Below, piece by piece: positions 7,642 through 14,052 of a stretch of 14,052 nucleotides of DNA; position 1 is the stretch's first letter; each line of letters starts with the position of its first letter. A program made the translations under genes and the position numbers. Origin of the DNA: CAYGTK01 sp964352775 (GTDB lineage Bacteria; Bacteroidota; Bacteroidia; Chitinophagales; CAIOSU01); contig CAYGTK010000112.1 in NCBI GenBank assembly GCA_964352775.1, forward strand, positions 1 to 14,052, written 5' to 3'. Under the pieces are notes generated by a model, which worked only from the letters and a program-made list of their open reading frames with translations, was not told where the DNA came from and did no database searches.

Positions 7642-8376
7642 TCAGCTCTCCAACCGCAACCTATACATCTGCACCACATTCTCTAAACCATAATACAAGG
7701 CATCGCTAATTAAAGCGTGACCAATACTTACTTCCAGCAAGGCAGGTATATGCTTGTAAAAGTAGTTCAGGTTCTTCAAGTTAAGGTCGTGGCCAGCATT
7801 TATGCCTAAGCCTAGTTCTCGGCAATAGTTGGCAGCAGGTATGTAAGGTTCAATTGCTCTTACGGGGTCAGTTTTATACAGCTCTGCATAAGGCCCTGTA
7901 TAGAACTCAATTCTATCAGCGTGTACATTTCGTGCGCCCTCTAAAAATTGCGCTATCGGGTCAATAAATAGGCAAGTACGTATGCCTTCGCCATGCAACT
8001 CCCCTATCACTTCCGTTAAAAAACTTTGATGCTTCACCGTATCCCAACCGTGGTCGCTGGTCAATTGACCAGGTTCATCGGGCACTAGGGTACATTGTTC
8101 GGGTTTTACTTCCAGTACCATATCCAGAAAATCCCGTGTGGGGTAGCCTTCTATATTGTACTCAGTAGTTACCACTTCTTTCAAGTCATACACATCTTGG
8201 CGCGTAATGTGGCGCTCATCGGGCCTTGGGTGCACGGTAATGCCCTGTGCGCCGAAACGTTCACAGTCTTTTGCCACACCTACTACGCTAGGCAGATCGC
8301 CACCACGAGCGTTGCGAAGCAAGGCTACCTTATTGATGTTTACACTTAGGCGGGTGTTTGAAGTACTCTTATCCAT
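7642..8376 (-). CDS. pdxJ: Pyridoxine 5'-phosphate synthase PdxJ
   Basis: Catalyses ring closure of 1-deoxy-D-xylulose 5-phosphate with 3-amino-2-oxopropyl phosphate to pyridoxine 5'-phosphate, in the DXP-dependent vitamin B6 pathway, in the cytoplasm. The 244-residue length fits the family. Diagnostic stretches are RLSVNINKVALLRNARGG (9-26), ITVHPRPDERHI (46-57), YNIEGYPT (73-80), CTLVPDEPGQLTSDHGWD (95-112), GINAGHDLNLKNLNYF (191-206) and EVSIGHALISDALYYGL (215-231). By position, His49, Glu76 and His196 correspond to the catalytic His45, Glu72 and His193 of the Escherichia coli enzyme; all are present. The start is the ATG at 8376. It is preceded by an intergenic dyad cluster rather than an operon partner, and pdxA is not in the window. 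Confidence 0.98.
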   Translation of the reverse strand: MDKSTSNTRLSVNINKVALLRNARGGDLPSVVGVAKDCERFGAQGITVHPRPDERHITRQDVYDLKEVVTTEYNIEGYPTRDFLDMVLEVKPEQCTLVPDEPGQLTSDHGWDTVKHQSFLTEVIGELHGEGIRTCLFIDPIAQFLEGARNVHADRIEFYTGPYAELYKTDPVRAIEPYIPAANYCRELGLGINAGHDLNLKNLNYFYKHIPALLEVSIGHALISDALYYGLENVVQMYRLRLES

Positions 8377-8445
8377 TTGCGCACATTTGTTGCAATAATA
8401 GGGAAAAGGTGGGTGAAATGGATGGTGTGCATCTTTCTAACATCT

Positions 8446-8510
8446 ACACCCCTATGACCCCCTCAAGGGGATACTTATAAAGCCTCCCTTCAGGGAGGTT
8501 TGGAGGGTGT
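8446..8510. repeat. REP-like G/C-rich dyad cluster between pdxJ and the thioredoxin-like gene
   Basis: Two compact hairpins sit inside an outer stem. Hairpin one is CCCC (8459-8462), loop TCAA, GGGG (8467-8470). Hairpin two is CCTCCC (8483-8488), loop TTCA, GGGAGG (8493-8498). The outer arms are ACACCC (8446-8451) and GGGTGT (8505-8510). No T-run follows on either strand, so a standard terminator is unlikely. Similar G/C-rich paired hairpins in the gaps of AT-rich Bacteroidota genomes are often dispersed extragenic repeats; copy number cannot be judged from one window. Confidence 0.55.
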
Positions 8511-8521
8511 CTCGATACAAC

Positions 8522-9031
8522 CTACTTACTAAATATCTTCAAAATATCACTCACCAGATCCACATCGGGTGATTCCACAATTCGGCCCATCTCTTCTCCC
8601 TTTTTATTGCGGAAAATAATGGTGGGAACATATTTTACACCAAGTGCCTTAGCCTGTCCTGCGGGGTCATCCTTCTCCTCGTCTACAAATATTATTTTGG
8701 GCTCTAGAAATAAATGTAGTGAGTGGAATATTTTCACTAATCGGGGTACTTCTCTCCTACTGTCTTCACACCAAGTACCCATTACTACAATTATCTGGGC
8801 GCTCATCATGTCTTCTTTATAAGGTACTAGTGGGCTTACATCGGGTTTAAAGGCATCGTACTCGGCCTTAAACCAAGCCTTGTAAGGCATTACTCGTAGG
8901 TCGTTCAACTGTCCGGGACCTACAAGCATTTCTTCTCCTTCTTCATCCAACATTACTTCCTCCTCTTCGTTTTGTGCCATTGCGGTAAAAATTGATAGTA
9001 GAACCAACCCTATGGTAAAAAATCTCGTCAT
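8522..9031 (-). CDS. Exported thioredoxin-like protein with a CxxS active site
   Basis: From the ATG at 9031 the protein has 169 residues and starts with a signal peptide (MTRFFTIGLVLLSIFTAMAQ, cleavage near A19). An upstream ATG at 9073 would bury the signal behind 14 extra residues, so I reject it. A strongly acidic stretch (EEEEVMLDEEGEEM) follows the signal. The thioredoxin fold is shown by IIVVMGTWCEDSRREVPR, where the usual CxxC is C-E-D-S (Cys88, Ser91), and by the cis-proline loop KYVPTIIF (Pro136). Loss of the second cysteine means it cannot work as an ordinary dithiol reductase. Monothiol sites can form mixed disulfides or act in isomerase-like roles, but its function is unproven. 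It probably sits in the periplasm and is divergent from sucC. Confidence 0.88.
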   Translation of the reverse strand: MTRFFTIGLVLLSIFTAMAQNEEEEVMLDEEGEEMLVGPGQLNDLRVMPYKAWFKAEYDAFKPDVSPLVPYKEDMMSAQIIVVMGTWCEDSRREVPRLVKIFHSLHLFLEPKIIFVDEEKDDPAGQAKALGVKYVPTIIFRNKKGEEMGRIVESPDVDLVSDILKIFSK

Positions 9032-9074
9032 GGTGTTATCATTTACTAGTGTGGAGAAACAAGCTGTCGCCACT

Positions 9075-9105
9075 TTTGATTTACTATATGCAATACCTAT
9101 TTTTA
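9075..9105 (+). promoter_or_regulatory. Promoter of sucC (Bacteroidota type)
   Basis: TTTG (9075-9078), then exactly 19 bases, then TATTTTTA (9098-9105). This is the primary-sigma promoter layout known for Bacteroides and flavobacteria (TTTG-N19-TAnnTTTG), with one mismatch at the last base. Transcription would start near 9112, about 30 bases before the ATG at 9143. It lies in the divergent gap with the thioredoxin-like gene. Confidence 0.65.
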
Positions 9106-9142
9106 GCCCCGCATAAACAATAGCAAGCGATAAAAACAGACC

Positions 9143-10354
9143 ATGAATTTACACGAATATCAGGGAAAAGAGATACTAGCAAGTTTTGGAGTGAAAATAC
9201 AGCATGGTATTGCTGTAGATAATGTGGCCGATGCGGAAGCAGCAGCTAAGAAGCTAACCGAGGATACAGGAACAGAATGGTACGTGGTAAAAGCACAGAT
9301 ACATGCTGGTGGACGTGGTAAAGGTGAAGTGAAAGAAACAGGAAGCCGTGGTGTAGTTATAGCCAAAGGAAAAGACCAACTAGCTGATAAAGTGAAAGGA
9401 ATACTTGGTGGAACGCTAGTTACCATACAAACAGGTGAAGAAGGTAAGAAAGTGAACAAGGTGCTAGTAGCACAAGATGTGTACTACCCAGGCGCAAGCG
9501 AGCCTAGTGAATTCTACATGAGCGTATTGATGAACCGTGCTACAGGCCGCAACATTATTATGTATTCTACTGAAGGTGGAATGGACATTGAAACAGTAGC
9601 AGAAGAAACTCCTGAAAAGATATTTAAAGAAGAAATAGACCCAGTAACGGGTTTAATGCCTTTCCAAGCACGTAAAGTGGCCTTTAACCTAGGTTTGAGC
9701 GGTGCGGCTATGAAAGACATGACCAAATTCGTTACCAGTTTATACAAAGCATTTGTAGCTATAGATGCTGATATGTTCGAGATCAATCCGGTATTGAAAA
9801 CATCTGATGATCAGATAATTGCAGTAGATGCTAAGGTAAGCTTGGACGAAAGCGCACTATACCGCCACAAAGACTACGCAGCATTGCGCGACGAGAGTGA
9901 AGAAGACCCAACAGAAGTAGAAGCAGGAAAATACAACTTGAACTATGTGAAATTGGACGGAAACGTAGGTTGCATGGTAAATGGTGCAGGACTAGCTATG
10001 GCCACTATGGACATCATTAAGCTAAGTGGTGGTTCACCAGCCAACTTTTTAGATGTAGGTGGCACGGCCAATGCAGAGACTGTAGAAGCTGGATTCCGCA
10101 TTATAATGAGCGACCCAAATGTTAAAGCCATTTTGGTGAACATATTCGGTGGAATCGTTCGTTGCGACCGTGTAGCGCAGGGTGTGGTAGATGCTTACAA
10201 GAACATTGGTGATATTAATATTCCCATCATTGTTCGCTTGCAAGGAACTAACGCTGTAGAGGCGAAAGAGATAATCGATAACTCTGGCTTGGAAGTGCGT
10301 TCAGCTATTTTGCTGAAAGAAGCTGCTGACCAGGTACAACAAGTATTCGCTTAG
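9143..10354 (+). CDS. sucC: Succinyl-CoA ligase (ADP-forming) beta subunit SucC
   Basis: The beta subunit of succinyl-CoA synthetase, which in the TCA cycle couples succinyl-CoA cleavage to nucleoside triphosphate formation together with the alpha subunit SucD. The N-terminal ATP-grasp domain runs from MNLHEYQGKE to about residue 205, with KAQIHAGGRGK (50-60) in the nucleotide-binding loop and FEINPV (212-217) near the metal site. The C-terminal CoA-ligase domain has VNGAGLAMATMD (279-290), GGSPANFLDVGG (296-307) and VNIFGGIVRCD (332-342). At 403 residues it is slightly longer than the E. coli enzyme (388). All key motifs are intact. ADP rather than GDP preference is assumed from the bacterial family, not shown. 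sucD is not adjacent; a TonB receptor follows instead. It has its own promoter and a terminator. Confidence 0.98.
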   Translation: MNLHEYQGKEILASFGVKIQHGIAVDNVADAEAAAKKLTEDTGTEWYVVKAQIHAGGRGKGEVKETGSRGVVIAKGKDQLADKVKGILGGTLVTIQTGEEGKKVNKVLVAQDVYYPGASEPSEFYMSVLMNRATGRNIIMYSTEGGMDIETVAEETPEKIFKEEIDPVTGLMPFQARKVAFNLGLSGAAMKDMTKFVTSLYKAFVAIDADMFEINPVLKTSDDQIIAVDAKVSLDESALYRHKDYAALRDESEEDPTEVEAGKYNLNYVKLDGNVGCMVNGAGLAMATMDIIKLSGGSPANFLDVGGTANAETVEAGFRIIMSDPNVKAILVNIFGGIVRCDRVAQGVVDAYKNIGDINIPIIVRLQGTNAVEAKEIIDNSGLEVRSAILLKEAADQVQQVFA

Positions 10355-10355
10355 T

Positions 10356-10390
10356 AGAACACTTTCGGCCTTTGGTCGAATGTTCTTTAT
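10356..10390 (+). terminator. Intrinsic terminator of sucC
   Basis: AGAACA (10356-10361) pairs with TGTTCT (10381-10386) and TTCG (10364-10367) with CGAA (10377-10380), with a 2-base bulge and a 9-base loop. TTAT follows the stem. It begins two bases after the sucC stop. The T-run is short, so some read-through into the receptor gene is possible. Confidence 0.6.
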
Positions 10391-10430
10391 TACTTATAAG
10401 GCTTACGGGCCAAAGGATTAAATTAGCCGA

Positions 10431-12707
10431 ATGAAGAAGAGTATAGCCCTTTTAGCCTTAGTAATGTTCTCCATTACAGCACTTTGGGCCCAGAATGCAA
10501 CGGTAAGAGGTTATGTATATAACGATGCCGATGGTGAGCCAGCTATTTTCACTAATGTTAGCATTGGTGGTACTAGTTACGCCGCTGCTACCGACCTGAA
10601 TGGCTTTTACTCTATACCAGGTATTCCACCAGGTACGTACGACATAATCGCATTTGGTATTGGTTACGATTCTACGGTCACTAAGAGTGTAAGCCTTAGT
10701 GCAGATAGAATATTGACCAAGAATATCTTCCTTAAAGAAAAGGCCTACGAACTGGCTGGAGTAGATATTAGTGCAGAGCGAGAGGAGAAGATAACCGAAG
10801 TTCAGATAAGTAAGACCACTATTGATGTAGAGCAAATACAAAAGCTACCATCCGTAGGTGGTGAGGCCGATGTAGCACAATACCTTCAAGTTATACCAGG
10901 AGTTATCTTCACGGGTGACCAAGGTGGGCAGGTATATATACGTGGTGGTTCGCCAGTACAAACGCGTATCCTATTAGATGGTATTACCATTTACAATCCT
11001 TTTCACTCTATCGGTTTCTTCTCGGTATTCGAAACGGATATCATTAAGAACATCGACGTTTATACTGGAGCTTTTAGTGCTGAGTACGGTGGTCGTATCT
11101 CGGCGATAATGGATATACGAACCCGAGATGGTAATAAGCGACGCCATAGTGGCAAGATAGCTGTCAGCCCATTTCAAAGTAAGCTGATATTAGAAGGTCC
11201 GCTAATGAAGCAAAAAGAAAGCGGCGCAAGTATAACCTACTTGTTAACTGGAAAGTATTCTTACTTAGATAGAACCAGTAAGACCCTATATAGCTATGTA
11301 GATGAAGGGGAAATACCTTACACCTTCCGTGACTTTTATGGTAAAATAAACTTTGGCTCAGCAGCGGGTACTAAGTTCAACTTATTCGGATTCAACTTCC
11401 GTGATATTGTGAATTTTGATGGAACAGCTAAGTATGACTGGAACACCCTAGGTATGGGAACCAACTTCGTTATCGTACCCGGCGGTAGTAGTACTATCAT
11501 TGGTGGTAACATAGCCTACAGTAATTATGACCTTTCTTTAGATCAGTTTGATGGACAGAATCGCCGAAGTGCTATTCGTGGTTTTAATATTGGTTTAGAT
11601 TTCAAATACTTCATTCGCGATGGAGACATTAAGTATGGAGTACTCATCAATGGTTTCAGTACCGAATTCGAGTTCATTAACTCGTTCAACCAAATACAAG
11701 ACCAGAACCAGAACACTACGGAATTGAGTCTTTTCTTCAACTTCCGCAAAACTTTTAAAAAGAAATTAGTGCTAGAAGCAGGTTTCCGTATGGAATACTA
11801 TGCATCATTGTCTAATATTTCACCAGAACCTCGTGTTGGTTTGAAATACAACGTAACCGACAAGCTACGCCTGAAAGCAGCTGCTGGATTATACTCGCAG
11901 AACTTGATAAGCGCTAAGCCTGATAGAGATGTGGTAGATCTATTCACAGGCTTCTTGAGCGGACCTGAGCAGAACCTACTTCGCCCTGATGGTTCAGAAG
12001 CTAAGCACAAATTACAGAAAGCCTATCACGGTGTAGTTGGTGTAGAAGTAGATGTAGCTAAAGGATTGGAATTGAGCTTAGAGGGCTACCTGAAGAACTT
12101 CACCCAGTTGATCAGCATCAACCGTAACAAGCAGTTTGAGACCGATAGCGATTACCAGCTAGAAACAGGAAGAGCTTATGGTATGGATTTCTTGGTGAAG
12201 TATGAGAAAGGTGGATTCAACTTGTGGGCTACCTACTCCCTAGGTTATGTTCGTCGTACGGATGCTACACAAACTTATGCACCACATTACGATAGAAGGC
12301 ACAATACTAACGTGGTGCTTTCTTACGGATTTGGAAATAACGATAGCTGGGAAGCTGGCCTTAGATGGAACTTCGGTTCAGGATTTCCATTTACCCGTAC
12401 CCAAGGATTTTACGAAGACATTGACTTCGTAACCAATGGTATTCAAACGAACTACACAACCAATAATGGTCAATTGGGAATAGTTTACGAAGAAGACTTG
12501 AACTCAGGAAGATTACCAAATTATCACCGTTTAGACCTATCGATGAAGAAATGGTGGGCTATTTCTGAGAATTCTAGGGTGGAAGTTATTGCCAGTCTGA
12601 CCAATGTATACAACAGAGAGAACATTTTCTACTTCGATCGTGTGGAATTCGATAGGGTCAACCAATTACCTATACTACCTAGCTTAGCGGTATCGTTAAG
12701 TTTCTGA
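10431..12707 (+). CDS. TonB-dependent outer-membrane receptor with N-terminal carboxypeptidase-regulatory-like domain
   Basis: A 758-residue outer-membrane channel that would import a substrate using energy from TonB-ExbBD. The signal peptide ends ITALWA, with cleavage at A20. Residues about 22-105 form the CarboxypepD_reg-like beta domain typical of Bacteroidota receptors (VRGYVYNDADGEPAIFTNVS, TDLNGFYSIPGIPPGTYD). The plug (about 125-232) carries QYLQVIPGV, QVYIRGGSPVQTRILLDG and EYGGRISAIMDI. The rest is a beta-barrel of alternating strands ending in SLSF, the terminal phenylalanine recognised by the BAM machinery. There is no SusD partner and no STN domain, so it is a solitary receptor rather than a SusC. 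Substrate is unknown. Its stop TGA overlaps the next ATG by one base (TGATG), so the TPR protein is probably translationally coupled to it. Confidence 0.95.
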   Translation: MKKSIALLALVMFSITALWAQNATVRGYVYNDADGEPAIFTNVSIGGTSYAAATDLNGFYSIPGIPPGTYDIIAFGIGYDSTVTKSVSLSADRILTKNIFLKEKAYELAGVDISAEREEKITEVQISKTTIDVEQIQKLPSVGGEADVAQYLQVIPGVIFTGDQGGQVYIRGGSPVQTRILLDGITIYNPFHSIGFFSVFETDIIKNIDVYTGAFSAEYGGRISAIMDIRTRDGNKRRHSGKIAVSPFQSKLILEGPLMKQKESGASITYLLTGKYSYLDRTSKTLYSYVDEGEIPYTFRDFYGKINFGSAAGTKFNLFGFNFRDIVNFDGTAKYDWNTLGMGTNFVIVPGGSSTIIGGNIAYSNYDLSLDQFDGQNRRSAIRGFNIGLDFKYFIRDGDIKYGVLINGFSTEFEFINSFNQIQDQNQNTTELSLFFNFRKTFKKKLVLEAGFRMEYYASLSNISPEPRVGLKYNVTDKLRLKAAAGLYSQNLISAKPDRDVVDLFTGFLSGPEQNLLRPDGSEAKHKLQKAYHGVVGVEVDVAKGLELSLEGYLKNFTQLISINRNKQFETDSDYQLETGRAYGMDFLVKYEKGGFNLWATYSLGYVRRTDATQTYAPHYDRRHNTNVVLSYGFGNNDSWEAGLRWNFGSGFPFTRTQGFYEDIDFVTNGIQTNYTTNNGQLGIVYEEDLNSGRLPNYHRLDLSMKKWWAISENSRVEVIASLTNVYNRENIFYFDRVEFDRVNQLPILPSLAVSLSF

Positions 12708-14052
12708 TGATCGAACATATCACCCCACTTTGCCGCCGCATCGTTTTGATGATGGCACTACTGGTCTTTTCACCTGTAGCCACGCTATGGGCACAGCCAG
12801 CTTCTTTACAGTACCACGACGCTGAAGCCGCCTATAAGGAAGGTTATCAGCAATACTTGCAGAAGAATTACTTACGTGCACGCCAACTGTTCAGAGAGAC
12901 AATAGAGCTCGCTGAAAGGCATCACCGTAACAAACAGCAGTTATTAACAAGCAATGCCAAATACCACGAAGCGGTATGTGCAGTAGAGCTTTTTCAACCC
13001 GATGCAGAGAAATTATTACAGGATTTTATCTACAGTGAGTTCGAAACGGTGTACAAACGCCTTTCTTACTATCAATTAGGTCGCCTTTACTTCCGCGAGC
13101 GTAAATACAGCGACGCCATCAATTGGTTAGAGCAGGTTACCGAAAGCGACCTGAGTAGAGACCAAAAGCACGAGTACCATTTTGAACTGGCCTACTGTTA
13201 CTTCTTTAGAAAAGACCTAGAGAAAGCAGAGAAGCTGTTTGACAAGACAAAGCTGGTTACCAACAAGTACTACTACCCTAGTAACTACTACTACGGTTTC
13301 ATTCAATATGAGAATGGCGACTTAGATGAAGCCTTAAAAAGCTTTGAGGTAGTTAAAGAAAGTAAGGTGTATGCTAAGGTCATTCCTTTCTACATCGCGC
13401 AGATCTATTCTCAAAAAGGCGAATACGCTCAACTGACCAGCTACTTACCGCCAATTTTAGAAGACAATAGCGTAAAGTACTATGCAGAGCTTAATCAAGT
13501 GTTAGGTCAAGCTTACTTTGAGCAAGGGCAATTCGGTAAAGCTGTTCCTTACCTTAAGGAATATGAAAAGGCCAACCGCAAAATACGCCCAGAAGATGCC
13601 TACCAATTAGGTTATGCACTTTATAAGAATAAAGAATACGCAGAGGCCCTCACCTACTTAGAAGACCTGGATGATAGAACCGATACACTAGGCCAGAATG
13701 CCTTGTACGTGTTAGCAGATTGCTTTGTGAAGACAGATAACCCTGAGGGAGCGCGAAGTGCATTCCAGAAGGCGGCTAACTTGGCTTATGATAAAGGTAT
13801 AGTAGAGGCCAGCATATTCAACTATGGTAAATTGAGCTACGAGCAGGGTTACGATAAGGAAGCGGTAAGCACTATGCAAGGCTTCATTAAGCGCTACCCA
13901 CAGTCAAAGAACTTGAAAGAGGCACAAGAACTGTTAACCGATCTATTCTTAACCACTAAGAATTACAAAGAAGCACTTGTTATAATGGAGTCTATCTCTG
14001 ATAGATCGGCCAAAATGAACAAGGCCTACCAAGAGATAGCCTACTTCCGTGC
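12707..14052 (+). CDS. Large exported TPR protein, N-terminal part (runs off the right edge)
   Basis: The ATG at 12707 overlaps the receptor stop by one base and opens a frame of 448 codons plus two bases, with no stop before the edge. A signal peptide is clear: a basic start (CRRIVLMM), a hydrophobic core and ATLWAQ, with cleavage after A29. The mature part is almost entirely TPR-like helix pairs, for example YKEGYQQYLQKNYLRARQLF, YYQLGRLYFRERKYSDAINW, YYYGFIQYENGDLDEALKSF and YQLGYALYKNKEYAEALTYL. It is rich in Tyr, Lys and Glu and has no catalytic motif in the visible part. TPR arrays act as protein-binding scaffolds, so it most likely sits in the periplasm or on the outer membrane and partners with the receptor. 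In-frame ATGs at 12749 and 12752 would shorten the signal peptide and are less likely starts. The C-terminal half is unseen. Confidence 0.9.
   Translation, partial: MIEHITPLCRRIVLMMALLVFSPVATLWAQPASLQYHDAEAAYKEGYQQYLQKNYLRARQLFRETIELAERHHRNKQQLLTSNAKYHEAVCAVELFQPDAEKLLQDFIYSEFETVYKRLSYYQLGRLYFRERKYSDAINWLEQVTESDLSRDQKHEYHFELAYCYFFRKDLEKAEKLFDKTKLVTNKYYYPSNYYYGFIQYENGDLDEALKSFEVVKESKVYAKVIPFYIAQIYSQKGEYAQLTSYLPPILEDNSVKYYAELNQVLGQAYFEQGQFGKAVPYLKEYEKANRKIRPEDAYQLGYALYKNKEYAEALTYLEDLDDRTDTLGQNALYVLADCFVKTDNPEGARSAFQKAANLAYDKGIVEASIFNYGKLSYEQGYDKEAVSTMQGFIKRYPQSKNLKEAQELLTDLFLTTKNYKEALVIMESISDRSAKMNKAYQEIAYFR

Noticed and set aside
7620..7660. Terminator between the converging methyltransferase and pdxJ genes
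   Set aside because: The 12-base gap holds only a short direct repeat of AGATCAG, with no stem followed by a T-run.
8446..8510. Intrinsic terminator for the thioredoxin-like gene
   Set aside because: The hairpins are strong, but no T-tract follows on the minus strand, and the paired arrangement fits an extragenic repeat better.
9032..9073. Upstream start for the thioredoxin-like protein
   Set aside because: It would place 14 residues ahead of a well-formed signal peptide starting at the ATG at 9031.
1..14052. CRISPR array, tRNA, rRNA, insertion sequence or prophage
   Set aside because: I found no regularly spaced direct repeats, cloverleaf, rRNA-like segment, transposase or phage gene on either strand.

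Overview
The window looks like chromosomal DNA of a member of the Bacteroidota; the class cannot be settled from sequence alone. The signs are a TonB-dependent receptor with an N-terminal carboxypeptidase-regulatory-like domain, large exported TPR proteins including a DUF3857/transglutaminase-like one, promoter candidates of the Bacteroidota type (TTTG-N19-TAnnTTTG), weak or absent Shine-Dalgarno sequences, and sucC standing without sucD. There is no sign of phage, transposon, CRISPR array, tRNA or rRNA.

Layout. On the minus strand, positions 1-1820 hold two tandem cytochrome P450 genes, the downstream one cut by the window edge, joined by a 4-base ATGA overlap. Then comes a 1259-residue exported protein (1997-5776) with a beta-sandwich segment, TPR-like helices, DUF3857 and a transglutaminase-like domain, followed by a small VOC/glyoxalase-fold gene (5959-6342). 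Divergent from the VOC gene is a short exported protein of unknown function (6420-6653), followed on the plus strand by a SAM-dependent methyltransferase (6760-7629). The methyltransferase converges on pdxJ (7642-8376, minus). Upstream of pdxJ are a G/C-rich dyad cluster and an exported thioredoxin-like protein with a CxxS site (8522-9031, minus). Divergent from that is sucC (9143-10354, plus), with a well-formed promoter and a hairpin terminator. The window ends with a TonB-dependent receptor (10431-12707) whose stop codon overlaps by one base the start of a large exported TPR protein, open at the right edge.

How the genes relate. Most are single housekeeping or accessory units: vitamin B6 synthesis, the TCA cycle, a thioredoxin-like protein and a methyltransferase. 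Two gene pairs look functionally coupled: the P450 pair, and the TonB receptor with its TPR partner. The second is the best candidate for an undescribed two-component envelope system, but nothing in the sequence names its substrate. Two genes matter because they are open at the window edges and easily missed: the second P450 (1-405) and the TPR protein (12707-14052). No intergenic stretch exceeds 300 bases. The largest gaps (1821-1996, 5777-5958, 8377-8521) hold the terminators, promoter candidates and repeats listed below. I see no clearly novel multi-gene defence or biosynthetic system here.
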